NCBI GenBank assembly: GCA_016293615.1
Contig: JAEDDX010000002.1
Span: forward strand, 51,860 to 115,859
DNA: 64,000 bases
Reading direction: 5' to 3'
From: Acetatifactor sp.
GTDB lineage: Bacteria > Bacillota > Clostridia > Lachnospirales > Lachnospiraceae
Part shown: positions 44,220 through 52,096 of the stretch, one piece after another
Layout of the letters: every line of letters starts with the position of its first letter
How positions within the stretch are numbered: the stretch's first letter is position 1
The notes under the pieces: generated by a model
Database searches by the model: none
What the model was told of the DNA's origin: nothing
What the model saw: the letters and a program-made list of their open reading frames with translations, nothing else
Program-made: the position numbers and the translations under genes

Positions 44220-44774
44220 TTATTCCCAACTCTTAATAAATGTATTGATATAGTTATTGAGACATTTCTTAATGACTTCGACCGCTTCTTCTCTGTTTCC
44301 CTTTTCATTAACCGCGGTATCCTTATTCTCCAAAGCCTTGTAAACAGTGAAGAAATGCTCCATCTCCTCCACGACATGGGGAGGAAGCTCGGAGATATCG
44401 TGGTATCCGTTGTAATAAGGATCGTTGAAGGGAACTGCGATGATCTTCTCATCGTTCTTGCCGTTGTCGAGCATGGAAATAACCCCAATCGGGTATGCAC
44501 GGACAAGAGTCAGCGGCTGAACGGGCTCAGAGCAAAGAAGAAGCACATCGAGCGGATCGCCGTCGTCACCGTAGGTGCGGGGAATAAATCCGTAGTTTGC
44601 CGGATAATGGGTGGATGTATGAAGGATTCTGTCCAAAATCAGGAAGCCCGATTCCTTATCCAGTTCATATTTATTCTTGCTTCCCTTGGAGATTTCAATG
44701 ACACAGATAAAATCCGTGGGAGTCACTCTGTGAGTGCTGATACTATGCCAAATACTGTTGTTGATTTCCTTCAT
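44220..44774 (-). CDS. ppa: Inorganic pyrophosphatase (type I)
   Basis: A 184-residue soluble pyrophosphatase hydrolysing PPi from biosynthetic reactions. The metal-binding signature DGDPLDVLLL is intact, with NKYELDKE and YPANYGFIPRTYGDDGDP ahead of it. AGGAGG lies before the ATG. It follows proA by 28 bases with no terminator between, so it may be the last gene of the proline operon, and is ended by its own terminator. Confidence 0.94.
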   Translation of the reverse strand: MKEINNSIWHSISTHRVTPTDFICVIEISKGSKNKYELDKESGFLILDRILHTSTHYPANYGFIPRTYGDDGDPLDVLLLCSEPVQPLTLVRAYPIGVISMLDNGKNDEKIIAVPFNDPYYNGYHDISELPPHVVEEMEHFFTVYKALENKDTAVNEKGNREEAVEVIKKCLNNYINTFIKSWE

Positions 44775-44802
44775 GTGAAGTACCTCCTAATTGTGTGATC
44801 TG

Positions 44803-46050
44803 TTATCCGCGCACCTGTCCGTTGCCGCTTATCAGGTATTTGTACGAGGTCAGTTCTTTCAGTCCCATAGGTCCTCTTGCGTGAAGCTTCTGGGTACTGA
44901 TACCGATCTCTGCGCCGAAGCCAAATTCAAAGCCGTCCGTAAAACGGGTGGAAACATTCCAATACACACAGGCAGCATCGATACCGGTTAAGAACTTCTC
45001 TGCCGTATCTTTGTTTTCTGTCACAATACATTCGGAATGCTTGGTATTATAGCGATTGATATGCTCAATGGCCTCTTCTGCACTGTCAACCGTCTTCAGG
45101 GAAAGAATATAGTCCAGATATTCCATTGCAAAATCCTCTTCGGTTGCGGGAACACAGTCAGGCAGAATCTCCAACACTCTTTCATCGCCGCGCATTTCCA
45201 CCTTTTTTTCCCGAAGCTTCGCGGCCAGTCTGGGTAGGAACGCTTCTCTTACTGCACTGTGTACCACCAGTGATTCACAGGCGTTGCAGACACCGATTCT
45301 CTGTGTCTTGGCATTATATATAATATTCACGGCCATGTCAAGGTCGGCATCCTTATCCACATAGACATGGCAGTTGCCCGTGCCGGTCTCGATGACAGGA
45401 ATCGTGCTGTTTTCCACAACACTTGCTATCAGTCTCGCGCTTCCGCGCGGAATCAACAGATCGACATATTGCTTCAGACGCATGAAAGCGACCGTTGTCT
45501 GTCTGTCCGTATCGGCAATCAGCTGAATGGCATCCTCGGGAAGTCCTGCCTTAGCAAGTGACTCTCTGAGCACTCTGACGATTGCCAGATTTGAATACAA
45601 GGCATCGCTTCCGCCCTTTAAAATAACTGCATTGCCGGTCTTAAAACAAAGTCCGAACGCATCGGCAGTCACATTGGGTCTCGCCTCATATATGATACCG
45701 ATGACCCCCATCGGGACACGGACCTTTCGTATCTTCATTCCGTTCGGGCGTTCAAATGCTTCCATGACTTCACCGATACAGTCGGGAAGCTCTGCAATCT
45801 GACGAAGTCCCTCGGCCATAGCCTCAATTCGCTCTTTTGTCAGCTTCAGACGGTCCAACAGACCGCTGCTCATACCGTTTTGTTCGGCTGTCTCCATATC
45901 CTTCCTGTTTTCTGCGATCAGATACTCTGCCTCTTTCACCAGGCAGTCTGCGGCGAGACACAGTGCCTTATTTTTCACTTCCGGAGAAAGCGTCTGAAGC
46001 AAAGATTTTACTGCCGCCGCGTTTTGTCCTAACTTATTCAAATCCGTCAT
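44803..46050 (-). CDS. proA: Gamma-glutamyl phosphate reductase
   Basis: A 415-residue NADPH-dependent enzyme, second step of proline synthesis. Typical stretches are VPMGVIGIIYEARPNVT, GNAVILKGG, and the active-site Cys in RIGVCNACESLVV. The C-terminal GAEIGISTQKLHARGPMGLKELT is diagnostic. The ATG at 46050 has GAGAGG upstream; the longer reading to 46080 would overlap the preceding gene. It follows the formyl-THF cyclo-ligase gene by 20 bases. Confidence 0.96.
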   Translation of the reverse strand: MTDLNKLGQNAAAVKSLLQTLSPEVKNKALCLAADCLVKEAEYLIAENRKDMETAEQNGMSSGLLDRLKLTKERIEAMAEGLRQIAELPDCIGEVMEAFERPNGMKIRKVRVPMGVIGIIYEARPNVTADAFGLCFKTGNAVILKGGSDALYSNLAIVRVLRESLAKAGLPEDAIQLIADTDRQTTVAFMRLKQYVDLLIPRGSARLIASVVENSTIPVIETGTGNCHVYVDKDADLDMAVNIIYNAKTQRIGVCNACESLVVHSAVREAFLPRLAAKLREKKVEMRGDERVLEILPDCVPATEEDFAMEYLDYILSLKTVDSAEEAIEHINRYNTKHSECIVTENKDTAEKFLTGIDAACVYWNVSTRFTDGFEFGFGAEIGISTQKLHARGPMGLKELTSYKYLISGNGQVRG

Positions 46051-46070
46051 AATATGAAACCTCTCATTCT

Positions 46071-46709
46071 TTACAGGCAAATGATGCGTGAAACCGGTTT
46101 ATCGTGTGCCTCATGGGGGATTTCGCTTAATAACTGGCAGGGAAAACCAATGGCTACCGTCCTTTCCCAAAAAGGAAACTTCTCCGATAAAAATCTGTCA
46201 TAAAAGCCTTTTCCGTAACCAATGCGATGTCCGTGCCGGTCAAATACCACCCCGGGCATGATCAAAAGCGCTCTGCATGCGGAAGCCTCCGTACACAAAA
46301 ACGGCTCTTCTTCATTCAAAGATTCCAACGAAGGTTCCAAAATCCCGCGATAACCGGGTTTTAACTCCTCAAGACTCCGTACGCGGTAAAACTCCATCGT
46401 CTCCACTCCGCCAAGGCTTACGATCTTTGGAAGGTATACTTTCTTGCCGCCTTTCAGAGAAGCAAGCAATATCTTTTCCGTTCCAATCTCCGAACCATAG
46501 GAAGCAAATCCAAGCACACTATCACTTGCAAGAAATTCCGGCAGATGCAGGACTGCGTCCGTCACCTTTTTTTCCGAACTACTTCTCTCGGCTTCTGTGA
46601 GAGCGTCTCTCATCGCCAGTATTCTTTTTCGAAGCTCCTTTTTCCGGACAGCCGGATTGCCCGGCTCTCCTCCGCGCTTATTGACTATATCAGTCATGCT
46701 TCCTGCCAT
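46071..46709 (-). CDS. 5-formyltetrahydrofolate cyclo-ligase family protein
   Basis: A 212-residue enzyme that turns 5-formyl-THF into 5,10-methenyl-THF with ATP. The start has the basic KKELRKRILAMRDAL; SYGSEIGTEKIL and the signature GHRIGYGKGFYDRFL follow. It is cytosolic. GGGGGA lies 5 bases before the ATG, which overlaps the end of the DUF896 gene by 20 bases. Position between DUF896 and proA suggests co-expression with proline synthesis rather than a shared pathway. Confidence 0.92.
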   Translation of the reverse strand: MAGSMTDIVNKRGGEPGNPAVRKKELRKRILAMRDALTEAERSSSEKKVTDAVLHLPEFLASDSVLGFASYGSEIGTEKILLASLKGGKKVYLPKIVSLGGVETMEFYRVRSLEELKPGYRGILEPSLESLNEEEPFLCTEASACRALLIMPGVVFDRHGHRIGYGKGFYDRFLSEKFPFWERTVAIGFPCQLLSEIPHEAHDKPVSRIICL

Positions 46710-46911
46710 ACTTTTCCCCCAGATTCACTCTGGACCCGTCCGCATTTTCTATCGTGATCTGATCCAGCTGTCCTCTTAAGTTATTTCTTACGCTTTCCAC
46801 ATATTCCCGACGAAGCTTAGCCTGCTCGGCCTTTTCTTCCTCGGTCAGTCCCTCCTTTTGAGATTTATGATACAGCTCGTTGATCCGGGCGATTCTCTCG
46901 TTCATATTCAT
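46690..46911 (-). CDS. DUF896 family protein (YnzC-like)
   Basis: A 73-residue helical protein of the DUF896 family; the B. subtilis member is YnzC. The core NERIARINELYHKSQKEGLT and KAEQAKLRREYVESVRNNLR form two or three charged helices. Function is not established; YnzC lies in an SOS-associated operon in B. subtilis. GAGG lies 8 bases before the ATG at 46911. The apparent longer reading to 47109 is out in the repeat array. It overlaps the next gene and is the first gene after that array. Confidence 0.88.
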   Translation of the reverse strand: MNMNERIARINELYHKSQKEGLTEEEKAEQAKLRREYVESVRNNLRGQLDQITIENADGSRVNLGEKYGRKHD

Positions 46912-46952
46912 ACGCGATACCTCGTTTCTATCGTTCCTTTTCGGTTCTTTTT

Positions 46953-47529
46953 CCCACAAGCCCTGCATGTCTGTTGCAGACTTATCCACTCCGTTCACGG
47001 AGTGCGCCCCCGCCTTGACCCGCGTGCCCGGTTGCTGACATATTGGGGCATGTTGGGAATGCGTTCCCGACAAGCCCTGTGTTTCTGTTGCAGACATATG
47101 GAGTGTCAATTGGAATGCGCCCCCGACAAGCCCTTCATGTCTGTTGCAGACTTATGGAGTGTCAATTGGAATGCGCCCCCGACAAGCCCTGTGTGTCTGT
47201 TGCAGACTGTAGTGAGTCGTCGGTACTTAGGTCCTGTACTTTAGGACCTTATGTACCGCTACGACGAACTCCAAGCGAGAGCGTGTCTGCAATCAGACAT
47301 ACAGGGCTTAGGCGTAGGGGCGCATTCCCCTGTCCCTGCGTGTCTGCAATCAGACATACAGGACTTAGGCGTAGGGGCGCATTCCCCCTGTCCCTGCGTG
47401 TCTGCAATCAGACATGCAGGGCTTAGGCGTAGGGGCGCATTCCCCCTGTCCCTGCGTGTCTGCAATCAGACATACAGGACTTAAGCGTAGGGGCGCATCC
47501 CCCCTGTCCCTGCGTGTCTGCAATCAGAC
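46953..47529. repeat. Symmetrical inverted repeat array with central palindrome
   Basis: A 577-bp non-coding structure. The left arm has units of 56-57 bp with the hairpin TGTCTGTTGCAGAC (at 46968, 47082, 47138 and 47194, plus a decayed unit near 47020). The right arm has four units of 57-58 bp starting at 47281, 47338, 47396 and 47454 and a partial fifth at 47512. Each contains the hairpin TGTCTGCAATCAGACA, in reverse orientation to the left arm. The arms meet at a central palindrome whose loop is at about 47240, the midpoint of the whole region. Units are near-identical, with no variable spacers and no adjacent cas genes. It lies between the proB stop codon and the DUF896 gene. Confidence 0.9.
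47216..47265. repeat. Central palindrome of the repeat array
   Basis: GTCGT-GGTAC-AGGTCCT on the left pairs with AGGACCT-GTACC-ACGAC on the right, with small mismatched bulges around a loop of about 7 bases. Confidence 0.85.
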
Positions 47530-48395
47530 TATTTATGTAATTGATCCACGAAAGCGGGTAAGTCGAACGACGCATCCGGATGCGCCAAAAACAAAGTACC
47601 CTCATTATTTCCTGCAAGCAGTCTGTGCAGTATGCCGATATCCCGGCTGTTTGCGATAATCATATCTACATTGGAGGAAGTGGCAATCTTGGCTGCAATC
47701 ATCTTCGTGTTCATGCCGCCTGTTCCGACGCTGCTTCCAGTGGAAGCCTTGCCCATATGCATCAGCTCATCTGTCAGGCAGTCGACCTGTTCAATGAATT
47801 TCGCATCCGGATTGGTTCTTGGGTCATCTGTGTACAGTCCGTCAATGTCGGAAAGCAAAATCAAAAGATCTGCCCCAACCATCGCTGCAACGATCGCCGA
47901 CAGGGTATCATTGTCACCGATTTCAATTTCGTAGGTTGCAACGGTATCATTCTCATTTACGACCGGAATGACACCCAGCTTTAAAAGCTCGGAGAAGGTG
48001 TTCGTCGCGTTGAATCGGTTCAAATCATCCACAATCGTATTCTTGGTCATCAGAATCTGCGCTGCCACATGATTGTATTCCGAAAACAGTCTCTGGTAGG
48101 TCATCATCAGTCTCGCCTGTCCGACAGCGGAGCATGCCTGCTTCAGTGCCATGGCTTCCGTTTCGTCGGCGACGCGGATATCGCCAAAGTTGACTGCCTT
48201 TTTACCGGCAGCAATTGCACCGGAAGTCACCAGTATGATATCCTTTCCCTGATTTCTGATATCGCTCAACTCTCTTACCAGCTTTTCCATACGGATATAA
48301 TCCATATCACCGGTCTCCCTGTGTGTCAGCGAGGAGGAGCCGATTTTTACAACGATTCTCTTTTTATCTTTGATAAGGTCTCTGAAATGATTCAT
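47529..48395 (-). CDS. proB: Glutamate 5-kinase (no PUA domain)
   Basis: A 288-residue amino-acid kinase that phosphorylates glutamate, first step of proline synthesis. The nucleotide site is VVKIGSSSLT, with LVTSGAIAAGKK, NENDTVA, IGDNDTLSAIVA and GGMNTKMIAAKIA following. The C-terminal PUA domain of the E. coli enzyme (367 residues) is absent, as in many clostridia. Its stop codon abuts the last repeat of the inverted array, which separates it from the rest of the operon (DUF896, cyclo-ligase, proA). A good promoter lies upstream. Confidence 0.95.
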   Translation of the reverse strand: MNHFRDLIKDKKRIVVKIGSSSLTHRETGDMDYIRMEKLVRELSDIRNQGKDIILVTSGAIAAGKKAVNFGDIRVADETEAMALKQACSAVGQARLMMTYQRLFSEYNHVAAQILMTKNTIVDDLNRFNATNTFSELLKLGVIPVVNENDTVATYEIEIGDNDTLSAIVAAMVGADLLILLSDIDGLYTDDPRTNPDAKFIEQVDCLTDELMHMGKASTGSSVGTGGMNTKMIAAKIATSSNVDMIIANSRDIGILHRLLAGNNEGTLFLAHPDASFDLPAFVDQLHK

Positions 48396-48471
48396 TTTTT
48401 TCTCTCTTTATGTTTGTTGGATTCGTTCAGTATAGTGATCCGAAAGGGAGTTTCCGATCATATTAGCAAGT

Positions 48472-48500
48472 ATTTTACTCGCTTTTTCCTATCTCGTCAA
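48472..48500 (-). promoter_or_regulatory. proB operon promoter
   Basis: TTGACG and TAAAAT are 17 bases apart on the minus strand, giving a leader of about 70 bases. Confidence 0.7.
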
Positions 48501-48506
48501 CAGAAT

Positions 48507-50126
48507 TTACTGTGCCCCGACCGGCGCAAAGGTTCCGACAATGGCTTCCGCCACCCGTATTCCGTCCATGGCGGCGCTGGTGATCCCACCGGCATATCCT
48601 GCCCCTTCTCCGCAGGGATACAGTCCTTCGATCACAGACTGAAGCGTTTCATCTCTTGTGATCCTTACAGGGGACGAGGTTCTGCTCTCAACCCCAAGAA
48701 GGATGGCATCGGGTCTGTCAAAGCCCTGCAGCTTACTGCCGAACTGTTCCATTCCCTCAACGAATGCCCGACTGCACTCCGGCGGCAGCAGACCGCTCAG
48801 ATCCGTCCAGTGATACGCTCCCTTGGTATTCGGAACGATCTCATCCGCCCAATTCGGTTCGACCGGCTTTCCGGTGACCTTCTTTCGATACTCTCCGAAT
48901 CTCTGTACCGGAATCTTTCCCTGTCCCAGCTCATACGCTTTTTTCTCCAGTGCTCTTTGGAACTCGATACCGGCGAGAGGATGCTCTGAGCCAAAATCGT
49001 CCGGTGTGACGCTCACAATGACGGCGCTGTTGGCGTTTTCCCCGCTTCTTGTGCTGTAACTCATACCGTTTACCGCGGTCATTCCTTCCTCCGAGGAGGC
49101 ATTGACCACATAACCGCCCGGACACATGCAGAAGGTATAGACCGCTCTTTTGCCGGAAGTCTGCGCCGTCAGCTTATAGGGAGCCGCCCCAAGTATCCCC
49201 GGGTCAGTCTTGCCATACTGAAGCAGATTGATCATATCCTGCGGATGCTCCACACGAAGTCCCACGGCAAACGCTTTTGCCTCCATGGGCAGCTTTTTCT
49301 CATAAAGCATGGAAAAAGTATCTCTGGCGCTGTGACCGATTGCAAGCACCACCTGGGAACAATCGATCTTCTCCGTCTCGTTTACAACGATGCCGCGTAC
49401 CTTCCCATTCTCCGTAAGGATATCGGTCAGACAAGTCTGAAATCGCACCTCTCCGCCGAGCCGGATGATCTCGTTTCGCATGGCAACGACCACTCGTGCA
49501 AGCACATCCGTCCCGATATGAGGCTTCGCCACATACACAATATCCGGTGAGGCACCGAATTTTACAAAAGTCTTAAGTACTTCAAGATTGCGGCCGGACT
49601 TGTCCTTCACCAGAGTGTTCAGCTTTCCGTCGGAAAAGGTTCCCGCGCCGCCCTCGCCGAACTGTACATTGGATTCCGGCTGCAGAATCCCGGTCTCCCA
49701 AAATTTTTCCACATCGCGCTGTCTCTCCGTAACGGCCTTTCCGCGCTCAATCAACAGCGGTCTGTAGCCGGCTTGTGCCAGATAATACGCACAGAACAAT
49801 CCTGCCGGTCCCATTCCGACCACTACCGGACGATGCTTTGACTTTACAGTCCCGGGCTTTACAAAGTGATATTCTTCAGAAATACTTTTCGATACCAGGT
49901 TCTCTTTCTTCCGAAACCTATGTAAGATCTTCTCTTCATTTTTGACGGAAACATCCACCGAATAGCTGTAAAAAATCTCCGGTTTCTTTCTGGCGTCAAT
50001 TGACTGCCTGATGAGTCTGCATTCCAGAATATCACTGACAGGAATCCGAAGCATCTCTGCTGTCTTTTCTTTTACTTCCTTTGCAGTATGGTCACACCTG
50101 ACCTTCACCTGATTGACACGAAGCAT
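48507..50126 (-). CDS. FAD-dependent dehydrogenase (COG2509-like)
   Basis: A 539-residue flavoprotein of a widespread but uncharacterised family. An N-terminal 75-residue domain (LRVNQVKVRCDHTAKEVKEK) precedes the dinucleotide site VVVGMGPAGLFCAYYLAQAG at about residue 100, FGEGGAGTFSDGKLN, and a late GAGYAGGITSAAMDGIRVAE. The closing GGITSAA motif is typical of this family. GGGAGA lies before the ATG at 50126. It starts 2 bases after the stop of the upstream flavoprotein gene, so the two are coupled. Substrate unknown; cytosolic redox role inferred. Confidence 0.87.
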   Translation of the reverse strand: MLRVNQVKVRCDHTAKEVKEKTAEMLRIPVSDILECRLIRQSIDARKKPEIFYSYSVDVSVKNEEKILHRFRKKENLVSKSISEEYHFVKPGTVKSKHRPVVVGMGPAGLFCAYYLAQAGYRPLLIERGKAVTERQRDVEKFWETGILQPESNVQFGEGGAGTFSDGKLNTLVKDKSGRNLEVLKTFVKFGASPDIVYVAKPHIGTDVLARVVVAMRNEIIRLGGEVRFQTCLTDILTENGKVRGIVVNETEKIDCSQVVLAIGHSARDTFSMLYEKKLPMEAKAFAVGLRVEHPQDMINLLQYGKTDPGILGAAPYKLTAQTSGKRAVYTFCMCPGGYVVNASSEEGMTAVNGMSYSTRSGENANSAVIVSVTPDDFGSEHPLAGIEFQRALEKKAYELGQGKIPVQRFGEYRKKVTGKPVEPNWADEIVPNTKGAYHWTDLSGLLPPECSRAFVEGMEQFGSKLQGFDRPDAILLGVESRTSSPVRITRDETLQSVIEGLYPCGEGAGYAGGITSAAMDGIRVAEAIVGTFAPVGAQ

Positions 50127-50128
50127 AT

Positions 50129-51355
50129 TTATTTCTCCCTTGCTGCTGCTTTTCCCGCCGCAGAACCGCTGCACCAGGCCCAGTGCAGGTTATAACCGCC
50201 GCATTTTCCGTCGACATCCAACAGTTCTCCGGCGAAGTAAAGTCCCGGTACTTTCACGGACTGAAGGTTCTCATCCACCTCGTCGAGAGGAACTCCGCCT
50301 GCGCATACCTGGGCATTTTCAAACGAATTGTGGCCATTGACCGTAACGGTTAATCCGCAGCACAGTTCCGCTGTCTTACGCAGCTGATCCTCCGGCACAC
50401 AGGACGCGGGATCGGTCGGTTTTAATCCTGCCAGCTTGATGCATACGATCATGATTTTCTTATGTAAGAGACCTGAGAAAAACTCTTCCACTGTACGGTC
50501 GGCTAGGAATTTGCGCCTATTTTTCATCCATTGTTCCGAGAACTCTTCCGGATTCACATCGGGCAGGAAATTGAGCTTCACCTTAACTTCGCTCTGTTTT
50601 AACAGAAGGGTATTTACAACCCTGCTGAGCTGGAACACCGGTATTCCTGAGATACCATAGTCTGTCAGCTGCAGTTCTCCGCGCTCCGTGGCAGTCTGTT
50701 TGTGATCGGAAAAAACGGTAATCTCTGCCTCACACCTCACACCGGCCACTGTTTTCAGCCAGGGTTCTCTGCATCTTAACTGAACCAGTGCAGGCACGAC
50801 CTCAGTCAGGGAATGTCCAAGCTGCTTTGCCAGCCGATACCCGCTTCCGTCCGAACCTGTCTTAGGAGCAGCCTTTCCTCCGCAGGCAAGAATCACTCTG
50901 TCAAAGCGGTACTTATTTCTGCCGTCGCTTACAAGAAAGGTTTTCCCTTCCTTCCAAATCTTCGTAATTGCGGTCTCTGACACGACCCTGACCTTCTGAC
51001 GGCGGACCTCAAACCGAAGCACATCCAGCACGGAGGCGGCCTGTTCGCTTAACGGATACAGATACCCGTTTTTCTGCTTGACCATGAGGCCCAAACTATC
51101 AAAAAAGGCGATGGTCTCCTGCGCGCCGAAGGTCTCAAGGAAATGTCCAAGCTTTCGCCTGTTTCCCGTATAGAACGCCTCCAATGAGAGATTCATGTTT
51201 CCCAGATTGCACTTACCGTTTCCGGTAGCTGGAATCTTTTTCCCAAGCCTGTCGTTTTTTTCAAACAGGGTTACAGCGGCACCGTTTCTTGCGGCGATGA
51301 TCGCCGCTGTCATCCCCGATGCACCGCCGCCGATGATAGCAACCGTTTTTTGCAT
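50129..51355 (-). CDS. BaiN/HI0933-family flavoprotein
   Basis: A 408-residue NAD(P)/FAD-dependent oxidoreductase. The FAD motif AIIGGGASGMTAAIIAARNG opens the protein; FEKNDRLGKKIPATGNGKCNLGN is a hallmark of the HI0933/YhiN family, and CAGGVPLDEVDE and GLYFAGELLDVDGKCGGYNLHWAWCSG close it. One member, BaiN, is reported in bile acid 7-dehydroxylation, but most are untested, and no bai genes are present here, so that role is not claimed. GAGGTGA precedes the ATG. It is immediately followed by the COG2509-like gene. Confidence 0.88.
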   Translation of the reverse strand: MQKTVAIIGGGASGMTAAIIAARNGAAVTLFEKNDRLGKKIPATGNGKCNLGNMNLSLEAFYTGNRRKLGHFLETFGAQETIAFFDSLGLMVKQKNGYLYPLSEQAASVLDVLRFEVRRQKVRVVSETAITKIWKEGKTFLVSDGRNKYRFDRVILACGGKAAPKTGSDGSGYRLAKQLGHSLTEVVPALVQLRCREPWLKTVAGVRCEAEITVFSDHKQTATERGELQLTDYGISGIPVFQLSRVVNTLLLKQSEVKVKLNFLPDVNPEEFSEQWMKNRRKFLADRTVEEFFSGLLHKKIMIVCIKLAGLKPTDPASCVPEDQLRKTAELCCGLTVTVNGHNSFENAQVCAGGVPLDEVDENLQSVKVPGLYFAGELLDVDGKCGGYNLHWAWCSGSAAGKAAAREK

Positions 51356-51388
51356 CTGTTTTCACCTCAACTCTTTTGTCAGACATAC

Positions 51389-52030
51389 TCAACTGGAGTA
51401 AGTCTCCAGAAAATCATACAGTTCCTGCTCCGTATCTACCCGGATGGTTCGGATCAGCCTCTCCTGAACTTCCTGAGGCAGCTGATCCATGGTCAACTGT
51501 GTCTCTATATAGACGGTTTTGCAGTCATCCAGCAATACAACCACCTTGTTGTCATAGACGGCAAGATAATACCCCTCACCGGGCTGAAGATAACTGTAGT
51601 TCATGCGTACAACGACCTTCTGTCTGGAAAACGATCTGACCTCGAGGCTTTGAAACCCTCTCTCCAGCTCAGACAGCGGAGGGGATACTTCATAGAGCCT
51701 GATCGCCTCTAAAAACTGTTCCCTGTTCATTCCGACATATTTTTCAGGCAGTCTCCATGTCGTCTCTACACAGGTGCCTCTGTTGCTGTCCATCTCCTCC
51801 AGAACATACTCAGTCTCTACGCACAGTGTCTCTCCTCCGGAAACGACAGTCTTTGCATCGTTTGCTTCGGCGCAGTCCAGGATCACACTCTTGTTCACAA
51901 GACTCTGCCCCTGATCTTCTTCCGTTTTCAGCTCAGGCCGTGTCCTTAGCAGATATCCCAGACACACTCCCAAACAGAGGGATATCATAGGTATTACAAA
52001 AAATAAGCCGATACTTTTTACAAATTTCAC
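51389..52030 (-). CDS. BofC C-terminal domain-like membrane-anchored protein
   Basis: A 213-residue protein with one N-terminal membrane helix (VKSIGLFFVIPMISLCLGVC) and an extracytoplasmic part. The last 80 residues (GYYLAVYDNKVVVLLDDCKT, then QLPQEVQERLI and LYDFLETYSS) resemble the BofC C-terminal domain. BofC in Bacillus controls SpoIVB signalling during sporulation; in Lachnospiraceae the function is not shown. I chose the GTG at 52030, with AAGGATGG upstream; a longer reading to 52051 covers that site. It lies 33 bases before the flavoprotein pair and beside other sporulation genes. Confidence 0.62.
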   Translation of the reverse strand: MKFVKSIGLFFVIPMISLCLGVCLGYLLRTRPELKTEEDQGQSLVNKSVILDCAEANDAKTVVSGGETLCVETEYVLEEMDSNRGTCVETTWRLPEKYVGMNREQFLEAIRLYEVSPPLSELERGFQSLEVRSFSRQKVVVRMNYSYLQPGEGYYLAVYDNKVVVLLDDCKTVYIETQLTMDQLPQEVQERLIRTIRVDTEQELYDFLETYSS

Positions 52031-52096
52031 AGTGATAACCATCCTTTGCAATCAGTATCAGCCAATTTTATGAAATTATACTCTCCGATCTGTTAT

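Noticed and set aside
46953..47529. CRISPR array
   Set aside because: The regularly spaced palindromic units are nearly identical along their whole length, have no variable spacers, occur in two opposed orientations, and no cas genes are near.
46858..47659. Repetitive open frames on both strands across the array
   Set aside because: They only translate the repeat units, lack ribosome binding sites and conserved content, and several frames are open at once because of the repeat structure.
50129..51355. Bile-acid enzyme BaiN
   Set aside because: Only family similarity; no other bai genes are present, and the family is broad with mostly unknown substrates.
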